Part shown: positions 45,251 through 56,343 of the stretch, in pieces
Numbering within the stretch: position 1 is the stretch's first letter
Layout of the letters: each line of letters starts with the position of its first letter
Source of the DNA: Eudorina sp. 2006-703-Eu-15
Lineage: Eukaryota; Chlorophyta; Chlorophyceae; Chlamydomonadales; Volvocaceae
Length of the DNA: 64,000 nt
Direction: 5' to 3'
NCBI GenBank assembly: GCA_003117195.1
Contig: BDSI01000213.1
Span: forward strand, 57,261-121,260
The notes under the pieces: generated by a model
What the model saw: only the letters and a program-made list of their open reading frames with translations
Database searches by the model: none
Told to the model about the DNA's origin: nothing
Made by a program: the position numbers and the translations under genes

Positions 45251-46441
45251 GCACCCGACTGCAATGCGCCTCACCCTATAGGGCCGGAGCTCCCCTTGGC
45301 CGCCTTCGCAAGCGCCTGCGAGGACGCGGCGCACCCAGGGACGCCGGTGTGGGACGCTAGGGTCAGACCCTTGGGGGTGCGTATAGGAAACTCGTAGACA
45401 TAATGGTAGACATTGGAGGGGGGGGGAGGGTTGCGGTGGAGAGAGAGAGGAGATCGACATGGGCGGGTGCATTCACTCCTGCTGAGCGCATACCGGTAAC
45501 GTTTCACACCACGAACGCTGGCAACCTGAGGCTGTGTTTCCTTGCATACCACCAGGTTGCACCCATGCTGGAGGGTCTGCGGCGGGCGGCGACGCGGTCC
45601 TGAACCGCCACTCCCAACCCGCCCTCCCCTGACTGCCGGGGGATAGATGCGGGTGGGTCCAGCCGGACACTTCTTTCCGCCGCCCCCCGGGTTCCCCCAT
45701 CACCTTCCCAGGGGGCCCCCGGGAGGTCGCATGAGAGGGGCTGGAGGAGGAGAAGGACAGCGGCTGGAGGGATGTGCGATGTGTCTGGGGTGGTGGCCTG
45801 CGGTGGCAGGGTGGGTGGCTGCACCCACCTTGACTGAGCACGTGTCCGTCCCACCCTGTGGTGGGAGCACACCCAGACGGCCCACCCGCCGGACGCTTCC
45901 GGTGCAGGACAGAGCCCACCGACCCGACCGACCCGACCCAACCCAAACTCCCACTCAACGACCTTACGCGCCCTACCCGCAGGTCCCTCTGCCCTCCGAA
46001 GGCCTCCTGGCGCTGTCCACAGGTCCCAGCTGCACAGGTCCGACAGGATGACATAACCGTCCGTCGCTGTTGGATGCCCCCCCCGGCTACATCGTTCCTC
46101 GCCAGTCCCCTCCCCCACGCCAAAGTCAGTGGTCTCCCAACACATGAAAGCGCCAAACACCAACCCAGGAGGCGCACATCACGCAACGCCCTGGGGCGCT
46201 CGTTCGCGCTCGCTGCTGGGCCCCACCTGCTGGGCTCTCCATGAGATCACGTCTGTGTCCTGAAGGAACACCGCCACTTGCGACCTGCCGCGGAACCCAG
46301 GGGAGGGGGGCATAAGCCGGGGTGGTGGCGATCGATCGGCATTAGGAGACAGGCGTAACATTTTCAATGTTCTGCTGACGGGAGCGCAATGAGGCGGCTG
46401 CATGATCGGGGGGCTGATCGGGCCATTGTCCGTGCCAACAG

Positions 46442-46655
46442 GAAGAGGAGGAGGCGGAGGTGGGCGTCGGCGGCATGCAGCACTCCTTCATCCTCAGGGT
46501 GCTGAGAGGGACCGGGGGCATTGCTGCGGCTGCTGCTGCAGGTCATGCGCTGCTGCTGGTCCGTCCTCAAGCTGCTGCATGCGCCCAACAGAAAAGCAGG
46601 CGGCATCTGCGCGCGTGGCTTACGTGATACAGACAGGACTCAGCTGCAGCCACAG
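46442..46655 (+). CDS. two candidate exons of an unplaced gene
   Basis: Exon 46442-46498 (acceptor GTGCCAACAG, donor GTGCTG) reads EEEEAEVGVGGMQHSFILR. Exon 46542-46655 (acceptor GCTGCTGCAG, donor GTGACG) reads VMRCCWSVLKLLHAPNRKAG and onward. Both are phase 0 and join cleanly. A further plus-strand stretch near 45282-45360 (ELPLAAFASACEDAAHPG) may belong to the same gene. I could not assemble a start, a stop or a family match. Confidence 0.3.
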
Positions 46656-48002
46656 GTGACGTCTGTGTGCTGTTGTGCTCCCCTCCGACCCACCCCTGCT
46701 GCCCGACAACCGCAGGGTGAGATCCCGTCCGGGGTGGGTAGGAGGCATGGAGCGACAACGACGTCCCGCGCGGGCACCATACAACACGAATGCCCTCACT
46801 CCCTTGGCGCGGTCCCGGCTGAGCGCCAGAACTGACATGCATGTCTTCTGTTCGGTCTTGGCTTTCTGCAACGGCTTAAAGCTCCGGCACAGCATTCTGC
46901 AAGTCAATCGACTTTGAGGCCTGGTTTACGGGTGAACGCAATCAATATGAATTCATTTGGTGTCGCATGCCTTGCTTCCAGACCACTGTCAGCTTCAAGA
47001 TGGGAGAGGCCTGGTAGATCGGAACAGAGCAGACCGCCTCCTGCCACAACCCTAACTGAATCTACATTTAACGTTTTCATTGTTGCATAAATGCTATCGA
47101 CGGATTTGTGCCTGACTAAAGGTGGCATTTTATGACCAATGTTGTGCGTAGGTATATTATATGCGTTAGATATAAAACTCACGTAGTTATATCAGCAATG
47201 GCTCTCAGGTTCAAGGTCCGCACCTCAGCAGCAAAAAGTGAGCAGTACGGATAAAAGGCAGTTGGGATTCAAACCAGCCCGACTTCTCTATGTGTGTTTG
47301 AAGGCTACCAAAATACAAGGATGCTTCCTTCTGGGAATGATGAAACCAAGCCGCGAGACAGGAAGCGAAGGCACTGACGTCTGTCGGGAGCCACGCTGAC
47401 AACTTATATAAAGACGATGGGTCCGACGTAACCGACAAATACCTGGTGTAGCGTAGTCTAGAACCTGGGCTAAACGCCGGCCAGGAGGTGGTCGTCACGG
47501 CCCGGCGAGCGAGGGAGGGCGAGTGCGTACATCGCCAGAACACCCAGCCCCGGGAAGGAGCCGGGCGTCGGGGGGGAGGCACGGTCCCCCTCTGGCAGTG
47601 CCCGCCCCCCCGTGCCTTTCATTACATTCCCGCGCTCCATGACAAACCATTGACGCGCGCATTTCCTCTCGCTCCCCCCGTCAAAGCCCATCACGGCCAT
47701 CATAAGCCAAGCACGCTTCAACCCTAACCCACCCAAAAGTGCCCACGCACATTAAACCCTTGGTCCTGTGTGCACCTGCTGACAATTAAGTCCTCCCAGA
47801 ACTTCCGAAGCAATACCGTGCCTCTCTCGATCGCACAGGCCCAACGCAGATAGCCCTAAACCACTAACAGAATGAAACCGGTAAACTCGCTCCAACCGCT
47901 TCCCAACAATGCAGTGTAACTTCGCGATATCATGCATACCACATGCATCGAAACTCAATCCTTGAAGGCGCCGCCGTGCGCCGCCGACCAAATTCCAGCA
48001 GC
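46656..48002. other. intergenic, no gene seen
   Basis: AT-richer around 46.9-47.2 kb. I see nothing supportable on either strand. Confidence 0.5.
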
Positions 48003-50020
48003 GCAGGACGTGACCTGCGCGGAGGGGAAGTCAGCAGAAATTAAAATGTGCCATGGGGTTTCGACGGGATCGAGGGGTGGACAGGACACAGGCAATCATT
48101 AGGCCGACATGCAAAGGTAGGCCGAAACCATACGTGCGTGTTGACAATGTGGATTTGCATGGCTGGTGTGTACATGCGATTGCCACGACGACGCGGTGCG
48201 GATCTTCCCGCCAGTGGATCCGTCCACCACGCGTTTCCCGCCGTGCCTCATCAAGGCGCCCTCTGATTCACACGTTTCGGCCCGACCCGTAACTGGAAGC
48301 TCAGGCTCGAAGCTCAGACTCGCCCGCACATGTCCAAAGCCCCAACGTGTAGACGGAAGCGAAACGCATCCGCCTGCAAGTGTGAGCGCTCACTCACTCC
48401 TCGGAGCCTCCGCAGTTCTTGACCTTCACCACCAGGGCAAACAGGCTCCGCCTGTGTGAGGCGTGAGGCGGAGGGATTGGAGGGAGTTGGAACGTGCACA
48501 GGACAACGAAGCATTGTGTACGGCATTGTGCGTTTATGGTTGTAAACCAAGCTGCACTACACTGTCGGCTGCACTGCGCTGTCGGCTGCACTGCGTTGTC
48601 GGCGGCGCTGAGCTGTAGGCGGCGTTGTGCTGGAGTCCGCGCTGTGCTGGAGTCCGCGTCCGCGCTGAGCAGGAGGTTGCGCTTTGCTGAAGGTTGCGCT
48701 GAGATGTTGGCGGCGCTGTGCTGGAGGTGGCGTTGTGCTGCGGGTTAACCTTCCGTGGAGGGTAACCTGAGCTGGAGGCGGAGTTGTGATGACCGCTGAG
48801 TGGTATTGATTCGCCGAGGTTGCCGCCGACCAAGATCCCAACAGGGCAGGACGTGACCTGCGCGGCGGGGACGAATGGAAAGAAGTCAGCAGACATCAAA
48901 CGTGCACAGGGGGTTGCGACGGGATCGAGAGGTGGACTGGACACAAGCCCCGCAGGCAATCATCAGGCCGGCAAGCAAAGCTATGCCGAAACCCTACGTG
49001 CGTGTTGACGACATGGATCGTGCTTGACCTCTCTGCTTGACAATCTGAAGCATGGTGGTACATGCGATTGCTACGACGACGCGGCGAGGATCTTCCCGCC
49101 GGTGGATCCTCACATCACGCGTTTCCCGCCTCGCCTCATCAAGGCGCCTTCTGATTCACACGTCCCGGCCCGACCCATACCTGGAAGCTCAGGCTCGAAG
49201 CTCAGACTCGCCTGCACTCGTCCAAAGCCCCAATGCATAGCCGGAAGCGAAGTGCATCCGCCTGCAAGTGTCCGCACTCGCGCAATCCTCGGAGCCTCCA
49301 CAGTTCTTGACCTTCACCACCAGGGCAAACAGGCTCCGCCTGCATGAGGAGCGGGGCGGAGGCAATGGAGGGAGTTCGAGCGTGCGCAGGAAAACGATGC
49401 CTTGCGTACGGCATTGTGCGTTTATGGTTGTAAACAAAGCTGCACTGCGCTGTCGGCTGCGCTGTGCTGTAGGCGGCGTTGCGCTGTCGGCTGTGCTGTG
49501 CTGGCGGCGGCGCTGTGTTGGAGGCGGTGCTGTGCTGGAGGCTGCGTTGCGCTGGCGGCTGCGCTGTGCTGGAGGCGGTGCTGTGCTGGAGGCGGCGTTG
49601 CGCTGACGGCGGTGCTGTGCTGGCGGCGGCGCTGTGCTGGCGGCGGTGCTGTGCTGGAGGCTGCGCTGTGCTGGAGGCGGTGCTGTGCTGGAGGCGGTGC
49701 TGTGCTGGAGGCGGTGCTGTGCTGGAGGCGGCGTTGCGCTGGCGGCGGCGCTGTGCTGGCGGCGGCGCTGTGCTGGCGGCGGTGCTGTGCTGGAGGCTGC
49801 GCTGTGCTGGAGGCGGTGCTGTGCTGGAGGCGGTGCTGTGCTGGAGGCGGCGTTGCGCTGGCGGCGGCGCTGTGCTGGCTGCGGCGCTGTGCTGGCTGCG
49901 GTGCTGTGCTGCAGGCAAAGCTGTGCTGGCGGCGGCGCTGTGCCGCAGGCAAAGCGCTCTGGAGGGTAACCTGAGCTGGAGTCTGCGCTGTGATGACCGC
50001 TGAGCTTGGCTGCATTCATG
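48003..50020. repeat. diverged tandem duplication (two blocks) with internal minisatellite
   Basis: Block A (about 48003-48790) and block B (about 48842-50020) share the same order of segments. These are GACGTGACCTGCGCGG, CGACGGGATCGAG, ACATGCGATTGC, CGCGTTTCCCGCC, GGAAGCTCAGGCTCGAAGCT, TTGACCTTCACCACCAGGGC, then a 15-bp minisatellite, then GAGGGTAACCTGAGCTGGA and TGTGATGACCGCTGAG. The blocks differ by scattered substitutions and small indels, and mainly by the length of the minisatellite (about 200 bp in A, about 530 bp in B). Confidence 0.8.
49440..49970. repeat. 15-bp minisatellite array (GCTGTGCTGGAGGCG variants)
   Basis: Some 35 tandem 15-bp units, mostly GCTGTGCTGGAGGCG, GCTGTGCTGGCGGCG and GTTGCGCTGGCGGCG, in a mixed higher-order pattern. 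The unit length keeps all six frames largely open, so long Ala/Cys/Trp or Gln/His/Ser/Pro frames appear on both strands. I do not regard these as genes. A shorter array of the same units lies at about 48550-48745. Confidence 0.85.
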
Positions 50021-51745
50021 ATGTCGTGTCGCGGAGCAGGGTCGTCCGCGTCATCCAGGAGATGGTGGCACGGGTCCTGACCCGGAGTGGTTACAAGAAT
50101 TGTTAGCTGGCGGCGGCCAATGAAGCTGGTGTTGGTGGTGGCCGCGGCCTGGGAGGTGGTTGGAGGTGTCGGGTGAAGGTGTCGGCGTCCACATGAAACT
50201 TGACGGTGTGTAATCGTCAAGGATGTGCCTGTGTGGACTGTGAGGTTATGAGGGTGGTGGGTACGAGCAGTGCATGCATGACTGAGTAGGACACAAAGAT
50301 CCCCGTTGCGACATGATAATCTGAAGGTTTCATCCACGAACGACTCTCGACATCAAAGCTCTGCTTCGCGTCTTGTTCCGCTTTCGGCCCTGAGGTAGTT
50401 GCCTCTCGAGTACCATCGCAGCAGAGAAAGGTTTCAACCTAAACCTCACCTTGATTTACTCCAATTGTCAAACAGGTTATGCAGCCGTGCGATCCTTGGC
50501 GTGGCTTTGTCATCAGAATGGCATGCGCCGTTGAGCGAATGAGCCAGCCGCTGCAGCTCCAGGGTAGTCGTCTATGAGATTTGATCTCGTTGCAAATGGG
50601 TGTATTGCAGGTGGCGGTCACGGATAGGCGAGGGCGAAGTCGCCTGTAACATGTTCTCTTCTATATCATGAAGCCCGGCCAGCTTGTGAGACCTCATCAT
50701 ATCCAGTTTGATGTATTAAAGGCTTCTAGGCACGGAACTCAGCATGTGCCCTATCAGCTGCGTGAAGCTGTCCGACCTTGAGGTGAGGGTCTTAACGCCC
50801 TGGTTTGTCGCAGGGAATTTGAGGTGTTGCTTGTTGTCCGAAAGAGTATGGAACATCAACATTCCCTAGGTTGATCTGTAATGAAGTTGCGTGAAAACCA
50901 GACCGTTGCGCTCGTACACCCAGATCAGTCAGACAAGATTACAGCATGGCACGTTGCGCTGACACATAATGCAGATAACAGCGAGATTTAATGCGAACGC
51001 TGCGAAAAAGTCTAGCGTGATACGAAGGGAAAGTTGAGCTTTTCTAACGGCGCGTCCCGACGATAACCAAAGCGCCAACTAGTGCAGCTACTGTATAAAG
51101 ATTGTTGGTAATGGCTCCCCGTCATGGGAAGCGAGATCCATGTGCGTCGCACAGCAATAATCCGCAAGAGAACGACAAGAGAAAGAGCGATTGTTGGACC
51201 CGCCTCAGCCAAATCACACAGCCACGTACGAAGCGACCGCCGCCTACCTTGCCTCCTCACGCTTTCGGCCCCCCGTGCCCGATATTAACACCGGCCCAGC
51301 TGCTGCTGTTGCTCAGACACGCACGCACAGTCACGCACCGGCCCGACCACTGACTATCTGTCGCCACCCCTTGCAGCTCTAGCTTCCCACACCTTGCGAC
51401 CAGTACGCCTCTCATCAGTGGTCAATACTACTCATATCCCGACTATAGTTGTCACGAGCCAATGTTGTTTGCCGTTGAGATATCACCTTCTGACCCTCAG
51501 CTATTATTTCGTGCGCTTCAACCTCTCGGCGTGTCGGGTCCTTGCATTGCATTGCCTAAGGCCTCGCAATGCAACGCTCACCGACCGGTCGCATCCTGCC
51601 CTACGACTACCTGCCTATTCGGCTGCCGCACGCGACCGCTCACTCCGTCCCAACCTGGCAATCACCTTGCATCTTGCGGGGCCGGGCAACCGCCTTAATT
51701 ACACGCCTGCCGGCCCTCCACCTGCCCAGTACCAGTCCCAAAAAC
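50021..51745. other. intergenic and downstream flank of the MYND gene
   Basis: No gene supported. A minus-strand TGTAA (TTACA at 51699-51703) lies 43 bp after the MYND stop and is its likely polyadenylation signal. Confidence 0.5.
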
Positions 51746-54700
51746 TCACGACGCATCCTGCTGCTGCTGCTGCTGTTCCTGCTGCTGCTGTTTCTGGCGC
51801 CTTCGCTCCTCCTTGCAGGGCGCCTTGTGGACCGGCCAATGCGCCGCCTGGCACCTGCGTGGTTGGTTGGGTGGGTGGCGGCCCAATCGACCACTGGCGG
51901 AGAAGCCCAGTACCCCAACGCCCCTGTCGCCCCAGCACCTCTCCAGCCCCTCCTTCCCCCAAACTTTAACCCAAGAAGCTAGGCTGTGCGCAACCGGCCC
52001 CCCCTACACCTTGTACGAGCACAGGTCGGTAATGTATCTTTTCTTGTCGGGTTGGGTCGGGTCCGCTCGTTGCCTGATGTTGCACCGGCGGCCGCGCGGC
52101 CGCGCCGCCGCGCGCAGTCTCTAGATTTCCGCTGCTATGCAGGTACCTCGCCACGTAAGTATGCTATTTTTTCTGGTTGTGCCCGGGCTTGTCTTTCGGG
52201 TTTATATCTTTTTTCAATCCCCCCTCCCCGCAAGCGCGGTCGCCTGTAATGCAGGTGCTCGCATGTAAGTACCCTAAGGGGTCTGGGTGTGTCCAGGTTC
52301 GTTCCGGGTTTGTAGTTCATTCAAATTCCCTACCCACCCCCTTTCCCTCCCCCTCCCCCGACCCCTCCCTGGCGGCGACCTGCCTCGACCGCCGACTGCC
52401 CCTCCCCCCCATCACTCACTCGGTGCTGCAGTAGCGCACCGCCCTGCAGCCCCCGCACTTGAGCAGGGAGCCGCCACCTGCGGCCCAAGAGGCACACGGA
52501 CGGCCGGGGGAGGGGGGCCGGGGGCAGGGCGGATGGATGGATGGATGGATGGATGGGGGCCGCCCAGCTGACGCCGGACCTCGCGGCGGTGGCCACACGG
52601 AGTACACGAGGCGATACCCCGGTGGGGCCCCGTGTAGGGCGGCGCGGGCGGAGGGGATACTCTAGGGTCCATGGCCATGGGGACGCCCGCACGACCCGGC
52701 CCGGCCCCACCCGACCATGGGTCGGCGCGATCTCCCGTCAGAACAGTTCATGTCCCGCCAGTCGCCGGCAGGACCGCTATGTGGTGCGGGTGGCTCGGGA
52801 TGCCTATGCACCTCTAGGGTTGAAATCTTGGGAAAAGAAGCCTCCAGCCCCCACCCGGGCGAGGCGCATGCCCCCTACAGCTACAGCCACTGCTGGATAA
52901 CCACCGTAGTTGTGTTCAGGCGGTCACTGATTGGTTCGGTCAGGTTTGAACCCCTCCCTCCAACTCAACATTGCGTTCCCCCCACACGGTCTCGTTATCA
53001 TCCCGGCTCTGCTTCCCCCACTCCCTCCGCGGGGTCCAATATCTCACCCGGCCGCTCCAGCTTGCCGCACACCTCACAGACCTTCGCGACGGTCGCCGCC
53101 GCAAGGGCGCCGCCGCCGGCAGCGGCAGCAGCAGTCCCGATGCTGTTGCTGCTGCCGGGTTGCGCGGCCCGCGCTGGGACCGCGCTTGCAGTGGCGCCGA
53201 CCGCCTGGCCCTTGCCCTTGCTGCCTGCTGCACCACCACCACCACTGCTGCTGTTGCTGGAGGCCCCGGCGGACCCTCCAGCCCTGCTCCCTCCGGCGTT
53301 GCTCCCTCGACCGCTGCTGCTGCCTCCAGCGCTGCTGCCGGCGGTCCGACTGCCCCCTGTGGCGTCGCTGGCGCTGCTCCCCAAGTCCATTCCAAAAAGC
53401 CCTCGCATCATCTCGCTGATGGCGGCTCGGGCCTGCGCGGTGATGGTGTGCCACCCAGCTTTTTGTGTTCATATGAAGTTCATATTAAATTCAGATTCGG
53501 AATCAAATTCGTGGCGCTATGTACCTCATCTCCACGATGCGCCATCAGCGGCACAGGCCCCGCAGGCGCTGCCATGCTGGCATGCTAGAGCAGCAGCACC
53601 ACTACCACTACCACTACCACCACCACACGTGTGCATGTGAGGCGGCCCGCGGCGGAAAGGGCAAACGGCCGCTGCATGCCCCTCTCGCCGCCCTGTACGG
53701 CTTTGCGTCATTCCGTGCTCTCCCTGCAGCACGGATGGCTTACCGGGTCGAAAGAGCGGGGGTCGGGTCCTCGCCGCAGTTTGAGGCCTTTGCGCGACTG
53801 CGAGGTTGGGGGGCACATGCCCTCAGGCAGGGGCTTGCCCATCACCTGCAGGTGGGCAGGCAGGTGGGCAGGTAGGCAGCTAGGTAGGTGGGCAGGTAGG
53901 TAAGTAGGTGGGTAGGCAGGTAGGTAAGTAGGTAGGTAGGCACGATGCAGCTGGCGGTCTGGCACAGACCGGCACGGGGGCGCCAGGCAGAGCTGCCTGC
54001 CCCGCCGCCCCGGGACCCGCCCTGTTCAACGTCGATCAGATCCCCTCCCACCCCCTCGCACCCCCCCCCGTCGCTGTAGAGCTAGGGTACTGAACCGTAT
54101 CTCGATGGGACTTTGGCTCTGGCAGCAGCGCAGCTTAAAATCCTATACCCCAATCCGCCTCACCTCTCCCCACCCCATCCCACCTCGCCCTGCCCCCATG
54201 GATGCAGCCTCCCCGGCGTCCGCCCGGCCCCCATCACTAACCCCGGCCAGACGTGCAGCTCACCATTCCCTCCTAGGACTCCGCATATCCTCATTTCCCC
54301 CCTCCTCTTACCCCCCCCCCGAACCCCGGGCGGCCGCGACGACAACTCACACAGAAGTCGCAGTGGCAGGGAGTGCTGCCTGCGGGGGAGGGCGTCCGGT
54401 GGGGCACAGAGCGGGGAGAGACGGCGGGCGGGTGGGCGGGGGACGGGGGGTGCGGTTGGGACACCACACCGCCGCACCACCCGGGACAAGAGGGCGTCGA
54501 GATCAAGGCACGAGGTAGCAGGGGCTGAGATCTCGACCCGTCGGCCGTCTCCTTCCCCTCCCACCCTCGTGGCGAGTGGCTCAGGTCTTATGAGCCCTAA
54601 CCCTCACTACGCCCCCCTCCCTCGCCTCACCCCCCCCACCACCACCCTACCGTCCCCCACCGCTCCTCACTCGTCTCCCATCCCCCACCCCTCACTCGCA

Positions 54701-54768
54701 CCTGCGCCGTGGTGATCGCAGCCCATTTTCATGTCCCCGCTCAAGCCGCAACAGGTCCACCTGAACCC
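51746..54768 (-). CDS. MYND-type zinc-finger protein (5' end not placed)
   Basis: Eight phase-consistent exons on the minus strand: 54768-54702, 54379-54351, 54021-53944, 53845-53744, 53584-53525, 53432-53048, 52477-52420 and 51854-51746 (TGA); at least 295 aa. The C-terminus is a complete MYND finger: CEVCGKLERPG, then GGSLLKCGGCRAVRYCSTEC, then QAAHWPVHKAPC. This is the C-C-C-C-C-C-H-C pattern of this protein-protein interaction module, followed by a basic segment and a poly-Gln tail. The three exons before it give a Gly/Ser/Ala-rich linker. The first exons carry a second Cys/His cluster (RWTCCGLSGDMKMGCDHHG, then STPCHCDFC) that may bind zinc; I do not know its family. Exon 54379-54351 is only 29 nt. 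The 54021-53944 exon is the least certain (donor GTGCCT). MYND proteins are often chromatin or signalling adaptors; the partner is unknown. Confidence 0.7.
52022..52330 (+). repeat. dispersed repeat, plus copy, inside a MYND intron
   Basis: From CAGGTCGGTAATGTATC through GGGTTGGGTCGGGT, a GGCCGCGCGGCCGCGCCGCC palindromic core, CAGGTACCTCGCCACGTAAG and GTGCCCGGGCTTGTC to about 52225. A partial second copy of its last part follows in tandem (about 52250-52330: GCAGGTGCTCGCATGTAAGT, GTCCAGGTTCGTTCCGGG). Confidence 0.75.
53851..53943. repeat. (GGTA/GGCA)n microsatellite in a MYND intron
   Basis: A run of 4-bp units GGTA, GGCA and GGTG fills the intron between the exons at 54021-53944 and 53845-53744. 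A separate GGAT array lies at 52533-52556. Confidence 0.85.
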
Positions 54769-54859
54769 CTGCGGTCGGCCGGACCGCGGACAGCCCGGTC
54801 GGGGGGCGCGGGTCAGGTCACGATAGGAAGCTGCTGAAGCACCGGTGGGAGAGCGGCGG

Positions 54860-55073
54860 GGAGGCTAAATTGAGAAAAGAAATGAACCCGAAGGACGAAC
54901 CCGGGCACACCCAGCATAACTCAATATACTTACGTGGTGCGGTACCTGCAGAGCAACGGAAAGATAGAGACCGCGCGCGGGCGCGTGGCGGCGCGGCCGC
55001 GCCGCCGCAGTGCAATAACAAGTAAACTGCGAACCCGCCCCAACCCGGAGAGGACAGATACTTTACCGACCTG
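54860..55073 (-). repeat. dispersed repeat, minus copy
   Basis: Read on the minus strand from 55073, this matches the 52022-52225 copy segment for segment: CAGGTCGGTAAAGTATC, CGGGTTGGGGCGGGT, the GC palindromic core, CAGGTACCGCACCACGTAAG and GTGCCCGGGTTCGTC. The two copies are inverted relative to each other and ~2.6 kb apart, on either side of most of the MYND gene. Confidence 0.75.
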
Positions 55074-55189
55074 TGGTGGTAGACGGAGTAGCCGCGCCGC
55101 GAGCGATGTCCAGGACCATGGCGATGCAGGGAGGGAAGCCGAGGAACGGAGTGAGTGAGGGTGGCATCTATTGTACGGAATGACAAAAG

Positions 55190-55879
55190 AAAACATCAAA
55201 AAGAAGGCAGTATGCGAGAATGGTGGGGCGGCAGCACGGTGCGAGGCGGACGAGGGGCAGTGGGATATGGGACGGGGACGGGAGGCCGTACGACATGTAC
55301 GGCATGTACGACAGGGGGAGCAAGCATGGGGCAGGGACACGGGGACGGACGACCGGGTGGCGGGCCTCGTTCGGGATATGGCTCCCGACCGTGCCCGGTC
55401 GTAGCGGGGCAGCCCCTGCAGGTGGGGTGCCGCGTGGTGGTGTGCCTAGGGCGGTCGGGCGGGCTGTGTTGGGTACGTGCGGTGCGGGGTGAGGTGCCCC
55501 GGGGAGAGAGAGAGGGGCGGGGAGGCGAAGACGTCGTAACGGTTACAGGTTGGGGGCGACACGGCCGGGCCGGCCCGGAGGCCGCGCGCTGGAGGGCACT
55601 CTCACACGAAACCCGACGCCGGCCCGGAGGGCACACGCAAGCGAAACTCAGCACGGGCCCGAAGCCGACCCGCGCCATTACACAGACCCACGCCGTCACA
55701 CAGCAGCGCCCGTGGGAACGTTGAGGGGATAGCCGCCGACTCCCCGACGGTGCAGGGGCGAAGGAGCGGGCGGGGAGGCGCGAGGCGGGGAGGCGCGATG
55801 CCACCCGTCATATCATCAATCGGGTAACGCGCCAGGGGCGGTAACGGGGGCGAGGACTGGGTGCGGCAGAGCCCGTCCG
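55190..55879. other. GC-rich low-complexity stretch, no gene seen
   Basis: Tandem-like GTACGGCATGTACGAC and GGGACGGGGAC motifs dominate. Long frames on both strands are low-complexity Arg/Gly/Pro and lack splice context. Confidence 0.5.
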
Positions 55880-56343
55880 TTAGAGTCGACCATTTGTCGA
55901 TGGCTGGCCACTGGACGCCGGTGTGCCTACCTGGGCCCTAAGGCGCTTGACAGCGCACCCAGCGCTGCCATCTTCCCTGTTCTGGTGCCTTGTCGACCCC
56001 ACCCCGCGCCATCCAACGGGTTTGCCCCGCCACACCTGCGGCCAGTAGTCGTAGAACTTCTCCGGGTCAGCCCCGTACTTCGTTTCAAAAATGCGCTCGA
56101 GGTCATCCGCCTCCGCGAGGAACACGGCTCCCCAGCCGAGCCGGTCCCCATCATCGTTGGTGCCTGCGTGATGGTGTTGCCAAGGGTGGCAGATGTGGGA
56201 TGGACGGTGCGGGCGGTGACTGCGGGATGTGGCGCACCGTTCCAAGTAATCAGCTCCAAGTCGCCCTCGTGACAGCTTCCATCTTCGCACTTTCTATGCT
56301 TATCGTACCAGCGAGCAGCTTTCTTTGTTGGCTTGGGAGGCAT
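55880..56343 (-). CDS. short two-exon gene, unknown function
   Basis: Not recognised. Exon 1 is 56343-56238 (ATG; phase 1 end) and exon 2 starts at 56163 after CACCATCACGCAG; the 74-bp intron keeps the frame. The protein begins MPPKPTKKAARWYDKHRKC, then EGDLELITWNG, then DRLGWGAVFLAEADDLERIF and TKYGADPEKFYDYWPQ. The second exon either ends at a CAG/GTGTGG donor at 56036, joining further exons I could not place, or reads through to a stop at 55880, giving ~129 aa. The basic N-terminus followed by an acidic, aromatic segment could be a small DNA- or protein-binding module, but I assign no function. Confidence 0.5.

Noticed and set aside
45473..46186. 237-codon minus-strand frame
   Set aside because: Pro/Gly/Ser-rich with no motifs. 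It overlaps C-rich intron-like sequence, with weak coding signal on the plus strand nearby.
49189..50337. 382-codon minus-strand Gln/His/Ser/Pro frame and matching plus-strand Ala/Cys/Trp frames
   Set aside because: A 15-bp tandem repeat keeps frames open by arithmetic. No start context, introns or conserved ends; treated as repeat.
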